From: Deinococcus depolymerans
GTDB lineage: Bacteria; Deinococcota; Deinococci; Deinococcales; Deinococcaceae
Direction of reading: 5' to 3'
Assembly (NCBI RefSeq): GCF_039522025.1
Contig: NZ_BAAADB010000019.1
Span: 62,001-126,000 of the forward strand
Length of the DNA stretch: 64,000 bases
The translations under genes were made by a program, and so were the position numbers. The stretch's first letter is position 1. Each line of letters begins with the position of its first letter. The notes beneath the pieces were generated by a model. That model worked only from the letters and a program-made list of their open reading frames with translations. It was not told where the DNA came from and did not search any database. This document shows, in pieces, positions 50,049 to 62,903 of the stretch.

Positions 50049-51994
50049 GAAGATCCACTCCTTTCGGGTCTGCCAGGGATCTTTCGAACGGTTCTACAGT
50101 CATCCCTGAAAAAGAATATATCGTTCCTGTTATGTACTTGGAGACAATGGATGTAGCAGGTAGATTTAGCAAGAAAAGAACTGTAAAGGTCAATGATATT
50201 GTAGAATTACTTCTTGAAGGTGAAATAGTTATTGGCACTGCGCCTTTTGGAAATGGTAAGAGCATGCTTGTACGTGAGGTTTTTGAAAAGATCTCAAAAA
50301 AGGTTTTATCTACTGAAAATAAAACGTCTATGGCTCTGAATAAAACTCCTATTACGATCAACTTGCGTGAACATTGGGGGCAAGACTATTCCGAAGAAAT
50401 TTTAGAAAGGCATGCCAGGAAAATCGGAGTGAAAGATAAGGAAGGGGTTAATATTGCATGGAGAGCCGGAATGGCGCACATGTTAATCGATGGATTTGAT
50501 GAAATTGCTGGACAGATAATTGCTCGTACGAGCGATGTAAAATTTATGAGAAATGCTAGATCGAAGAGTCTGGCTGGCACAAGATCATTATTGAGTGTTA
50601 TAAATCCAAAATGCGGCATATTGATTGTTGGGAGGGATCATTATTTTGACGATAATGATGAAATGTTGCATGCCCTGGGGCTTCTTGATAAGAAAATTAA
50701 TTTACTGTATATCGAAGAATTTACCGAAGAGCAGGCGAAGCAATACCTTAACAAGAAAGGAGTGAAAGGTGATATACCGGAGTGGCTGCCGAAAAAGCCG
50801 CTTTTATTGGGTTACTTGGCCCACAACAACATGCTTGATGATGCAGTAAAGATTGATGCATCAAATGGATTCGGATATGTGTGGGATACATTTATTGATT
50901 TAATAGTAAGGCGGGAGGCATCGCATGAACATGGCGTGATTGATGCCCCCACGCTCAGAAAGATTATGGAAAGGCTCGCCACTGCCGTAAGAAGTAGTGT
51001 GCAAGGAAATGGACCGATATTAAGCAAAGATTTATCGGAGGCATATACTCTAGAAACTGATTTAATACCCGATGAGGGTGTGACGATGCAGTTGCAGCGA
51101 ATACCTGGATTGACACAAAGAGACCAAGATAAAGGTGCAAGATCATTTGTAGATATGGATATGATGGGCGCACTTCAAGGCAGTCGGATCGCCCGATTCG
51201 CCGTAGGTGAGATATATGATCTTGATTCTTCATCCTGGAAAAATGGTATTAGCCAGGCGGCAATAGAAACATGTATTCAGATTGTTAAGGATCGATCGGC
51301 TGGTGATATTGATGTTGCCAGATCGGTACTTGAGTCTTGCTGTAAGAGAGTATCTAGTAATTTTTCGATGCAAAATCAGAGCCAATTGCTTGCCGATTTG
51401 TTCTCCTCCCTTATTGAGTGTTCAATTCAGATGAATCTGGATGCAATTAGTTGCAACATTGGCATCAAAGGTGCCGTATTTGAAAGTCTAAGCTTAGATG
51501 AGGTCTCTCTGGTAAATATTAACTTTAGTGACTGCGTAATTAACAAGCTCGCAATAGATATAAGCAGGCACAAAGATATTGTATTTAGGGATTGCATTTT
51601 CAGTGAAGTTTCGGGTGTGACTCTTGCGGAATTTGAAGAGTCTTTAATATTTATCGATTGCCAAGTTTACAAATGCGATGAAATTGGCAGTAATGCGGCG
51701 ATTATGAGAAGTTCCTTGCCTGCGCGAATTAAGGCGCTTGGAACGGTAATAAGAAAGCTGTACATGCAAGCTGGAGTTGGGAGAAAAAGAAATGCTTTCT
51801 TCAGAGGTTCTGACAGTCGGGACATTAGGAATGATATAGAAGTAGTTATTAAATATCTAATCTCTCAAGGTTATGCGCGAGAGTTCAATGAAGTAATTTA
51901 CCCCAATAGGGAATATGCCCACAGAATGAAGGAAATCATTGAAAATCTTTCAACCAGCAGGGATGCAATTGTTCAAGAAATTTTACAAGCTTGA
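50045..51994 (+). CDS. NACHT-type STAND NTPase, candidate anti-phage defence protein
   Basis: 649 aa; ATG overlaps the stop of the upstream gene (ATGA). Walker A GTAPFGNGKS (G64-S73), an Asn/His segment (ITINLREHWGQDYSEEILERHARKIGV), Walker B MLIDGFDE (D149-E153, the extended DGxDE of NACHT), and ILIVGRDHYFDD (sensor region). A helical stretch follows (about 230-440) and then a C-terminal pentapeptide-repeat-like part (IKGAVFESLSLDEVSLVNINFSDCVINKLAIDISRHKDIVFRDCIFSEV, about 475-525), probably the sensor. The last 100 residues are helical. The gene is AT-rich, unlike both neighbours, so it was probably acquired. NACHT/STAND proteins of this form act in phage defence. The trigger and effector are unknown. 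Confidence 0.8.
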   Translation: MRRSTPFGSARDLSNGSTVIPEKEYIVPVMYLETMDVAGRFSKKRTVKVNDIVELLLEGEIVIGTAPFGNGKSMLVREVFEKISKKVLSTENKTSMALNKTPITINLREHWGQDYSEEILERHARKIGVKDKEGVNIAWRAGMAHMLIDGFDEIAGQIIARTSDVKFMRNARSKSLAGTRSLLSVINPKCGILIVGRDHYFDDNDEMLHALGLLDKKINLLYIEEFTEEQAKQYLNKKGVKGDIPEWLPKKPLLLGYLAHNNMLDDAVKIDASNGFGYVWDTFIDLIVRREASHEHGVIDAPTLRKIMERLATAVRSSVQGNGPILSKDLSEAYTLETDLIPDEGVTMQLQRIPGLTQRDQDKGARSFVDMDMMGALQGSRIARFAVGEIYDLDSSSWKNGISQAAIETCIQIVKDRSAGDIDVARSVLESCCKRVSSNFSMQNQSQLLADLFSSLIECSIQMNLDAISCNIGIKGAVFESLSLDEVSLVNINFSDCVINKLAIDISRHKDIVFRDCIFSEVSGVTLAEFEESLIFIDCQVYKCDEIGSNAAIMRSSLPARIKALGTVIRKLYMQAGVGRKRNAFFRGSDSRDIRNDIEVVIKYLISQGYAREFNEVIYPNREYAHRMKEIIENLSTSRDAIVQEILQA

Positions 51995-52019
51995 CCATAA
52001 AAACTGGGTTGGTTAATGA

Positions 52020-53438
<1,419 letters not shown>

Positions 53439-53482
53439 GTGAGGCTCCAGAGGAACGGGAGGTGCGGGAACGCCGGTCTGGT

Positions 53483-53949
53483 CGCCCCCTCACCCCCGGC
53501 CCCTCTCCCACGCGGGGAGAGGGGAGAAGGGCGGTACAGTTCGGTATGACGGTGCGTGCGGTAAAGCGCGGGACGGTGCGGGCGCGGCAGTTGCGGCGCG
53601 ATCAGACGCCCGAGGAGCGGGTGGTGTGGCGTGAACTGCGGGCGGGGCAGCTGGGCCTGAAGTTCAGGCGGCAGTGGCCGGTGGGTGGGTACGTGGTGGA
53701 CTTCGTGTGTTTCGAGGCTCGCCTGATCGTGGAACTCGATGGTGGGCAGCACGCCGAGGAGTCCGCCCGTGCGTACGACGCGGCCCGCACGGCGGTGCTG
53801 GAGGCGGGTGGGTTCACGGTGCTGCGCTTCTGGAACAACGAGGTCAGGCAGAACCTGCCGGGCGTCCTGGACAGCATCGATCGTCACTGCCGCCAGCAGG
53901 GTCTGCTCCCCTCTCCCCCGGTGGGAGAGGGGTCGGGGGTGAGGGGGCG
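53483..53949. mobile_element. Putative element: second DUF559 gene between inverted palindromes
   Basis: Bases 53483-53526 and 53906-53949 are reverse complements with three mismatches in 44. Each arm has two parts: CCCCCTCACCCCCGGCC and the palindrome CCCTCTCCC...GGGAGAGGGG. The DUF559 gene (53546-53959) is the only content, and its last 15 codons run through the right arm (SPPVGEGSGVRGRPD). The unit interrupts the purL-purF spacer in the opposite orientation. The repeat sequence is different from the one round the first DUF559 gene, though the arrangement is the same. Confidence 0.65.
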
Positions 53950-53959
53950 TCCAGACTGA
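53546..53959 (+). CDS. DUF559 family endonuclease-like protein
   Basis: 137 aa from ATG 53546 (TACAGT 5 nt upstream). DUF559 core: TPEERVVWRELRAGQLGLKFRRQWPVGGYVVDFVCFEARLIVELDGGQHAEESARAYDAARTAVLEAGGFTVLRFWNNEVRQNLPGVL. The acidic residues in VVDF and ELDGGQH are as in the homologue at 6.3 kb, with which it shares about half of the core residues by eye. The C-terminal tail is encoded by the repeat arm. Opposite strand to the pur genes. Confidence 0.85.
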   Translation: MTVRAVKRGTVRARQLRRDQTPEERVVWRELRAGQLGLKFRRQWPVGGYVVDFVCFEARLIVELDGGQHAEESARAYDAARTAVLEAGGFTVLRFWNNEVRQNLPGVLDSIDRHCRQQGLLPSPPVGEGSGVRGRPD

Positions 53960-53985
53960 CGTCCCCGTCCACCGCCCGCCCGTGG

Positions 53986-56214
<2,229 letters not shown>

Positions 56215-56284
56215 TGAAGCTCCTTGCAAACCCGGGCGCGGCCCGGGCGGGGATGGATCGGGAGTGGGAAAGAGGGGGCGCGGG

Positions 56285-56776
56285 TCACGCCTGCGGTTTC
56301 AGCAGCAGGTTCAGCTGCCCGCGGTGGTAGCCGATATGGCGCAGCTGCAGTCCGAGGGCGAGGCGGCGGGGGCGGGTGCCGCCCGGCGTGGCGGCGCTGA
56401 AGACCTCGCCGTCCAGTGCGGAGTCGTCCGCCTGTTCCAGCCACGCGACGACCTGCGCGCCGGTCTGTTCCAGCGCGGCCAGGATCCGCTCGCGCGGGTC
56501 GGTCTCGCCGACGGGCGCGGGCTGGGTGCCCAGCGCCTGCACGCGGGCGTTGTCCTCCCACCCGAGGTGGTGGTAGTTCGGCGTGCGGTCGTCCAGGACC
56601 ATCAGGCGCAGCCACTCGGCGATGTGCAGGGCGTGCCAAGCGGGGCTGTGGCCCATCCGGGGCGTGTGGAAGGCGTCGCCCGGCGCCTGCTCCAGCGCGG
56701 CGCGGAACAGCTCCAGTTCGCTGCGGAACTGCTCGGCCAGGTAGGCCGTCACGGCGCCCGGCGACGGGGGGGTCAC
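56285..56776 (-). CDS. DinB-like protein inside the pur operon
   Basis: 163 aa, GTG start overlapping the purQ stop (GTGA). Four-helix DinB/DUF664 fold: [30 protein letters not shown] (metal His), [24 protein letters not shown], and [20 protein letters not shown] with the remaining two His. Metal-dependent transferases or thiol-related enzymes use this fold. No purine step is known to need it; its role in the operon is unclear. Confidence 0.8.
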   Translation of the reverse strand: MTPPSPGAVTAYLAEQFRSELELFRAALEQAPGDAFHTPRMGHSPAWHALHIAEWLRLMVLDDRTPNYHHLGWEDNARVQALGTQPAPVGETDPRERILAALEQTGAQVVAWLEQADDSALDGEVFSAATPGGTRPRRLALGLQLRHIGYHRGQLNLLLKPQA

Positions 56777-57444
56777 CGGGACACCAGTGCGCCCTTCAGG
56801 CTGTCGAACAGGCCCCGCCCGTCCTCGCTGCCCAGCAGGGCCTCCACGGCCCGTTCGGGGTGGGGCATCATGCCGAGCACGTTCCCGCGTTCGCTGACGA
56901 TCCCGGCGATGTCGTTCAGGCTGCCGTTCGGGTTGTCGGTGTAGCGGAACACGACCTGCCCCTCGCCCTCCAGCCGCGCGACCGTCTCGGGGTCGGCGTA
57001 GTAGTTGCCCTCGCCGTGCGCGATGGGCACCTCGATGACCTGCCCCTTCGTGTACGCGCCGGTGAACGCCGTGCCGGTGTTCTCCACCCGCAGGTGCACC
57101 GGGCGGCACAGGAAGTGCAGGTCCCGGTTGCGCGAGAGCGCGCCGGGCAGCAGGCCCGACTCGGTCAGCACCTGGAAGCCGTTGCAGACGCCCAGCACGA
57201 ACCCGCCGCGTTCGGCGTGCGCCTTGACGGCCTGCATGATCGGGCTGCGCGCGGCAATCGCGCCGCTGCGCAGGTGATCGCCGTAACTGAACCCGCCGGG
57301 CAGGAACACCAGTTCCGTTCCCTGCGGGAGTCCGGCCTCGGTGTGCCACACGAACTGCGCGTCCTGATCGAGGAGCAGCTGCGCGGCGTGCAGCGCGTCG
57401 CCGTCGCAGTTGCTGCCGGGAAACTGGATGACGGCCGTCTTCAC
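56773..57444 (-). CDS. purQ: Phosphoribosylformylglycinamidine synthase, glutaminase subunit PurQ
   Basis: 223 aa, GTG start overlapping the purS stop. Class I amidotransferase: [41 protein letters not shown], the nucleophile Cys in [22 protein letters not shown], and the His/Glu pair in [19 protein letters not shown]. It supplies ammonia to PurL through PurS. Confidence 0.96.
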   Translation of the reverse strand: MKTAVIQFPGSNCDGDALHAAQLLLDQDAQFVWHTEAGLPQGTELVFLPGGFSYGDHLRSGAIAARSPIMQAVKAHAERGGFVLGVCNGFQVLTESGLLPGALSRNRDLHFLCRPVHLRVENTGTAFTGAYTKGQVIEVPIAHGEGNYYADPETVARLEGEGQVVFRYTDNPNGSLNDIAGIVSERGNVLGMMPHPERAVEALLGSEDGRGLFDSLKGALVSR

Positions 57445-57704
57445 GCCCCGACCAGCTCCTCGCTCAGCTCCCAGCGGGCGTCCTCCATCACGGGGTTCGA
57501 GAGGACGTTCTCGGTGATGTCCTTCAGCTGCGCCTCCACCTCCGCGCGGCTGCCCGAGAGGGTCAGTTCGATGTACTTCCCGACGCGCACCCCACCCACG
57601 TTCCCGTGATCCAGGTGAGACAGCGCCCGCTCCACGGTGCGCCCCTGCGGGTCGAGAATGCTGGGCTTCAGGGTCACGAACACTTTCGCTTTAAACGTGG
57701 ACAT
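57441..57704 (-). CDS. purS: Phosphoribosylformylglycinamidine synthase subunit PurS
   Basis: 87 aa from ATG 57704: [48 protein letters not shown], the typical PurS fold bridging PurQ and PurL. Coupled to purQ by GTGA; 94 nt downstream of purC, with a partly palindromic spacer (GATGGCGGATGG / GCCATCGGCC). Confidence 0.94.
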   Translation of the reverse strand: MSTFKAKVFVTLKPSILDPQGRTVERALSHLDHGNVGGVRVGKYIELTLSGSRAEVEAQLKDITENVLSNPVMEDARWELSEELVGA

Positions 57705-57798
57705 GGGGGGGCTCCTTCGGAGGGCAGATGGCAAGAGGCGGATGGCGGATGGTCAGGAGGGCTGGCGCAGGTGGGTCGTGGCGGTCGGCCATCGGCCT

Positions 57799-58527
57799 TC
57801 AGCCATTCGCGCCCGGTGCGGTCACGCGCCGGAGCATCTCGGCGTAGGCGTCTTCCACGCCGCCGAGGTCGCGGCGGAAGCGGTCCTTGTCCATCTTCTC
57901 GTTGGTGGTGGCGTCCCAGAAGCGGCAGGTGTCGGGGCTGATCTCGTCGGCCAGGACGACCGTGCCGTCCGCGAGCGTGCCGAATTCCAGTTTGAAGTCG
58001 ATGAGGCGCACGCCGCGCGCCGCGAAGTACGGCACGAGGAACGCCTGCACGTTCAGCGCCAGTTCACGGATGCGGCTCAGCTGCTCGGGGGTGGCCCAGC
58101 CGAGCGCGACGGCGGTGTCCGTGTTGATCAGGGGGTCGCCCAGCGCGTCGCTCTTGTAGCAGTACTCCACGACCGGGCGGGACAGGGTGGTGCCTTCCTC
58201 GACGCCCAGACGTTTGCTGAACGACCCGGCGGCGACGTTGCGCACGATGACCTCCACCGGGATGATCGTCACGGCCCGCACGCGCTGCTCGGTCGGCGAG
58301 AGCAGCTCGATGAAGTGCGTGGGCACCCCCGCCGCCTCCAGCTGCGGGAACAGGTGCGCGGTGATCGCGTTGTTGATCGCGCCCTTCCCCATGATCTGGG
58401 CTTTCTTCACGCCGTTGAAGGCCGTGGCGTCGTCCTTGTACTCCACGACGTACTCGTGCGGGTTCGCGGTGGCGTACACACGCTTGGCCTTACCTTCGTA
58501 CTTCAGTTCGCCTCGGCTTGCGGTCAT
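57799..58527 (-). CDS. purC: Phosphoribosylaminoimidazole-succinocarboxamide synthase
   Basis: 242 aa. SAICAR synthetase: [33 protein letters not shown] (ATP-site), [23 protein letters not shown], and [50 protein letters not shown]. First enzyme gene of the cluster; its ATG overlaps the TGA of a small upstream ORF (ATGA), so its translation is probably coupled to that ORF. Confidence 0.96.
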   Translation of the reverse strand: MTASRGELKYEGKAKRVYATANPHEYVVEYKDDATAFNGVKKAQIMGKGAINNAITAHLFPQLEAAGVPTHFIELLSPTEQRVRAVTIIPVEVIVRNVAAGSFSKRLGVEEGTTLSRPVVEYCYKSDALGDPLINTDTAVALGWATPEQLSRIRELALNVQAFLVPYFAARGVRLIDFKLEFGTLADGTVVLADEISPDTCRFWDATTNEKMDKDRFRRDLGGVEDAYAEMLRRVTAPGANG

Positions 58528-58634
58528 GCGTCCTCCAGGGGGGTGGGGGCGGCCTGGGCGGGCGTGTCCCCGGAATGTAGGAAAAGCGTCCCCCGGCAGG
58601 CGGGGCGACGCTGGAATGTCGCGGTGCTGAACAT
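58524..58634 (-). CDS. Possible leader peptide upstream of purC
   Basis: 36 codons ([20 protein letters not shown], then [16 protein letters not shown]) with an excellent RBS (GGAGG, 7 nt before ATG 58634). Its stop overlaps the purC start (ATGA). It is too short for a family call. Immediately upstream the RNA has a hairpin CCGTC-CGAGA-GACGG. The layout suggests a coupled or regulatory leader peptide of the purine operon. Confidence 0.5.
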   Translation of the reverse strand: MFSTATFQRRPACRGTLFLHSGDTPAQAAPTPLEDA

Positions 58635-58785
58635 GTGAAGCCTCCATCGCCGTCTCTCGGACGGACTTACCGCCCTTGTTTCACGGCGCGCGGCCGGGGC
58701 GGGGCGTCTCACAGGACGCGGGTGGAAGAAAAGGGAAGTGCAATCCACCCCCCACGCGGGAGGGCTGATCACCGCCTGACAGCGT
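58635..58785 (-). promoter_or_regulatory. Leader region of the purine operon
   Basis: A 151-nt spacer before the leader ORF. The reverse strand has AACAAGGGCGGTAAGTCCG, the small hairpin CCGTC-CGAGA-GACGG, and further inverted segments (CCCTCCCGCGTGGGGGG). A structured leader is plausible. The usual purine riboswitch consensus was not recognised, and no clear promoter was found. Confidence 0.35.
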
Positions 58786-58818
58786 AACACCCCCGCGCGC
58801 CGGAGCGCCGGGGGTGTT
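58786..58818 (-). terminator. Hairpin terminator of the cbiX-like gene
   Basis: AACACCCCCG pairs with CGGGGGTGTT, with further GCGC pairing in the loop. It is about 50 nt after the stop of the gene at 58866 and also separates it from the purine leader. Confidence 0.75.
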
Positions 58819-58865
58819 CAGAGGACTCGGACGAACGCCGCCCACGACGGGGCAGACCGCGCCGC

Positions 58866-60278
58866 TCAGTGGCTGTGCGAGTGCCCGCCCCCACGCTTGC
58901 CGCTGACTTCCTCGCGGACCTCGGCCACCACGAACGTGCAGGCCTCCGCGCAGGGAATGCCGCCCGGCACGCCGTTCAGGAACGACTGCGTGAGCTTGTG
59001 CCCCGCCCACAGGCGCGTGCGCAGGCACCCGCTGCACACGTCCTGCGCCACGTGCTCCACCTGCGCCGGCGTCGCCTTCTGCACCTTGGCGTAGATGCCG
59101 GTCTGCCGCCGCGCCGTGGTCGCCCAGGGCGTGGGCCGCAGCGCGTGGCAGTCGTGCGCGTACGTCTCCTCGATCACCGCCGGGTACACGTAATGCATGG
59201 CGCGGCGCAGGTCCGCCTCGCTGAGCACCGCCCGCCACCCGCGCGGCAGGTTCCGCAGCGTGTGCACGGGCCGGTGCTCGCCGCCGTCCGTGAAACGCAC
59301 CTGATCCCGCACGCCCTCCGGCGTGACCAGCGTGGTCAGTTCCGCGCCGGGGCGGCCCTCGTCCAGGGCGTTGCGCAGCTCGAACACGCCCAGCTCCGGC
59401 GTGACCAGCACCTCCCCGACCCGCAGGCCCGCGCGCGCACCCTTCAGGAACGCCTGCCACGCCGCCTCGTGCCCGCGCTCGGTGTCCCCGCCCGGCCCGC
59501 CCGCCCCGCGCGCCTCCTCGGCGAGGTGCAGGATCACGTCCGCGACGGCCGCGTGCGTCCCGACCGGTCTGGCGTAGTACACCCGCTGGTGCCCGTGCGG
59601 GTTCTCCGGGAAGTCCGTGACGGTCCCGGTCAGGCCCATGTCCTCCGGGATGGTCTCCAGGGTGTGCCAGCCCTCGCTGGCGAAGAACGGCACGACCACC
59701 ACGCGCGGCGAGCGCACCGTGTCCGGCCAGGTGCCCACCTTGGGGTCCTCATCCAGGAACAGGGCCTGCACCTCGGCGAACAGCCCCGCCTCGCGGATGC
59801 GCTCGGCGTTCTGGTACACGACCTTGTTGCTGTTCTCGTTGCGGGTCGTGCCGTGCCCCAGCACGATCAGCGCCGTGTCCTCCGGGCTGGCGTCCGGCAG
59901 GACCTCGCGCGCGCGGGCCAGGATCACGTCGGTCATGCTGGGGTGTACGCCGTACGGCAGGGTGTAGCGCACGGTCCGGCCGCCGATCACGCGGGCCACG
60001 CCCTCGGGCGGCACCGGCCCCTGGTGGCCCAGGCCCATCTCGCGCGGAATCACGGTCTCCGTGAAGTACCCCTCGCTGATGAACATCGGAATGACCGTCA
60101 CGTCCGTGCTGGCGGTCGTCTTCAGCACCTGCCGCAGCGACGGTTCCTCCTTCCAGTACCCCTCGATCACCTCGTCGAACAGGTGACGCTCGCGGATCAG
60201 TTCCGCGTACCGGTACACCGCGACCGCCGACTCACCGTTCAGGTGAGACCCATGACCAATAAGCACCAGGGAACGCAT
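58866..60278 (-). CDS. Sirohydrochlorin cobaltochelatase-type CbiX fused to a DR2241-like Fe-S domain
   Basis: 470 aa. Two CbiX/chelatase repeats: residues 1-130 ([39 protein letters not shown]) and about 130-250 ([45 protein letters not shown]). A C-terminal domain of about 200 residues follows with Cys residues in [16 protein letters not shown] and IPCAEACTF, fitting an iron-sulfur site, and a His-rich tail GGGHSHSH that can bind metal. The arrangement is that of D. radiodurans DR2241. It inserts a metal into a tetrapyrrole. TACAGT lies 8 nt upstream of the ATG. Confidence 0.88.
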   Translation of the reverse strand: MRSLVLIGHGSHLNGESAVAVYRYAELIRERHLFDEVIEGYWKEEPSLRQVLKTTASTDVTVIPMFISEGYFTETVIPREMGLGHQGPVPPEGVARVIGGRTVRYTLPYGVHPSMTDVILARAREVLPDASPEDTALIVLGHGTTRNENSNKVVYQNAERIREAGLFAEVQALFLDEDPKVGTWPDTVRSPRVVVVPFFASEGWHTLETIPEDMGLTGTVTDFPENPHGHQRVYYARPVGTHAAVADVILHLAEEARGAGGPGGDTERGHEAAWQAFLKGARAGLRVGEVLVTPELGVFELRNALDEGRPGAELTTLVTPEGVRDQVRFTDGGEHRPVHTLRNLPRGWRAVLSEADLRRAMHYVYPAVIEETYAHDCHALRPTPWATTARRQTGIYAKVQKATPAQVEHVAQDVCSGCLRTRLWAGHKLTQSFLNGVPGGIPCAEACTFVVAEVREEVSGKRGGGHSHSH

Positions 60279-60361
60279 ACGCCCCGACTGTAGCGTCCGT
60301 CCCCGCCCGGAATTGTCCCGGAACATGCGGTCCCGGCCCCCGCCCGGTTAGACTGTGCCCC

Positions 60362-60928
<567 letters not shown>

Positions 60929-60931
60929 GTC

Positions 60932-61000
60932 GAGGGTCAAAAGTCGATGGTTGATGGACTGGGGATTGCCCCGATCCATCAACCATCGACTTTGACCCTC
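60932..61000. terminator. 26-bp inverted repeat downstream of the cyclophilin gene
   Basis: 60932-60958 pairs with 60975-61000, with one bulged A and a 16-nt loop. Its arms include GTCGATGGTTGATGG, a word shared with the palindromes at 35270 and 41656. It lies next to repeat R8. Confidence 0.65.
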
Positions 61001-61135
61001 ATACGGACTCCGATTGAATGGGCTGTAAAGCCCGTTCAATCCGAGCGAAGCGAGTGGAAGAAAAACGGGTTCCGGACGCGGAGCCGGCAATCCGGTGAAG
61101 TTCCGGATTGTTGGCGAAACAAACGGCAGTCCGTA

Positions 61136-61136
<1 letters not shown>
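61001..61136 (+). repeat. R8: copy of the structured repeat
   Basis: A 136-bp copy in the + orientation between the cyclophilin and antiporter genes. Its right end shares a base with the antiporter stop codon (61138-61136). Confidence 0.92.
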
Positions 61137-62389
<1,253 letters not shown>

Positions 62390-62473
62390 GCCGCCCACCA
62401 TATCCGTCCGCGCCGCCCGGTGAACGCAAACAGCGCCCACACCGGGGCGCTGCCTGTCCTGCCTGTGGTGGGG

Positions 62474-62773
62474 TCAGTCGCGTTCGCGTTCGCGTTCGGC
62501 GTTCAGCTGCGCCTGAAGCTGCGCCTGACGCTGCCGCACGTAATCCTGCTGGAAGCGCGGCTCGTCGATCAGGTTCGTGCCGACCGTGAGTTTCCCGGTC
62601 GCCAGTTCCCGCATCGCCTGCGTCACCAGGTTCCGGTGCCGCACGCGCTGCTCGACCGGCAGCACGCTCGGCGCGCCGGAACGCAGCTGCAACGCACGCT
62701 TGGCCGTGACCACACTCAGTCGGTACTTGCTGTCCGTCATGGACAGCAGCTTGTCGATGTCTTTTTCCGCCAT
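62474..62773 (-). CDS. rpoZ: DNA-directed RNA polymerase subunit omega
   Basis: 99 aa: KDIDKLLSMTDSKYRLSVVTAKRALQLRSGA (omega signature with the conserved D-K-L and YxLVxxxAxRA-like pattern), then a stretch for the ppGpp-binding face, and a Gln/Arg-rich C-terminal helix (VRQRQAQLQAQLNAERERER). RBS GGGAGGTTGCGAGA. Assists assembly of RNA polymerase. Single gene between the antiporter and gnd. Confidence 0.9.
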   Translation of the reverse strand: MAEKDIDKLLSMTDSKYRLSVVTAKRALQLRSGAPSVLPVEQRVRHRNLVTQAMRELATGKLTVGTNLIDEPRFQQDYVRQRQAQLQAQLNAERERERD

Positions 62774-62903
62774 TCTCGCAACCTCCCTGAAACACGGCCG
62801 TCCCGCGTGGAGCGGGTGGGTGTTCCGTCAGCCCCCCACTGTAGCCCAGCGGGGGCGGGCACACCAAGCGCCCGTCCCACAATGCCCCCGCCACAACCGA
62901 CGT

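Noticed and set aside
58528..58785. T-box or classical purine riboswitch upstream of purC.
   Set aside because: Neither the T-box GGGTGG-ACCGCG element nor the purine aptamer core could be found.
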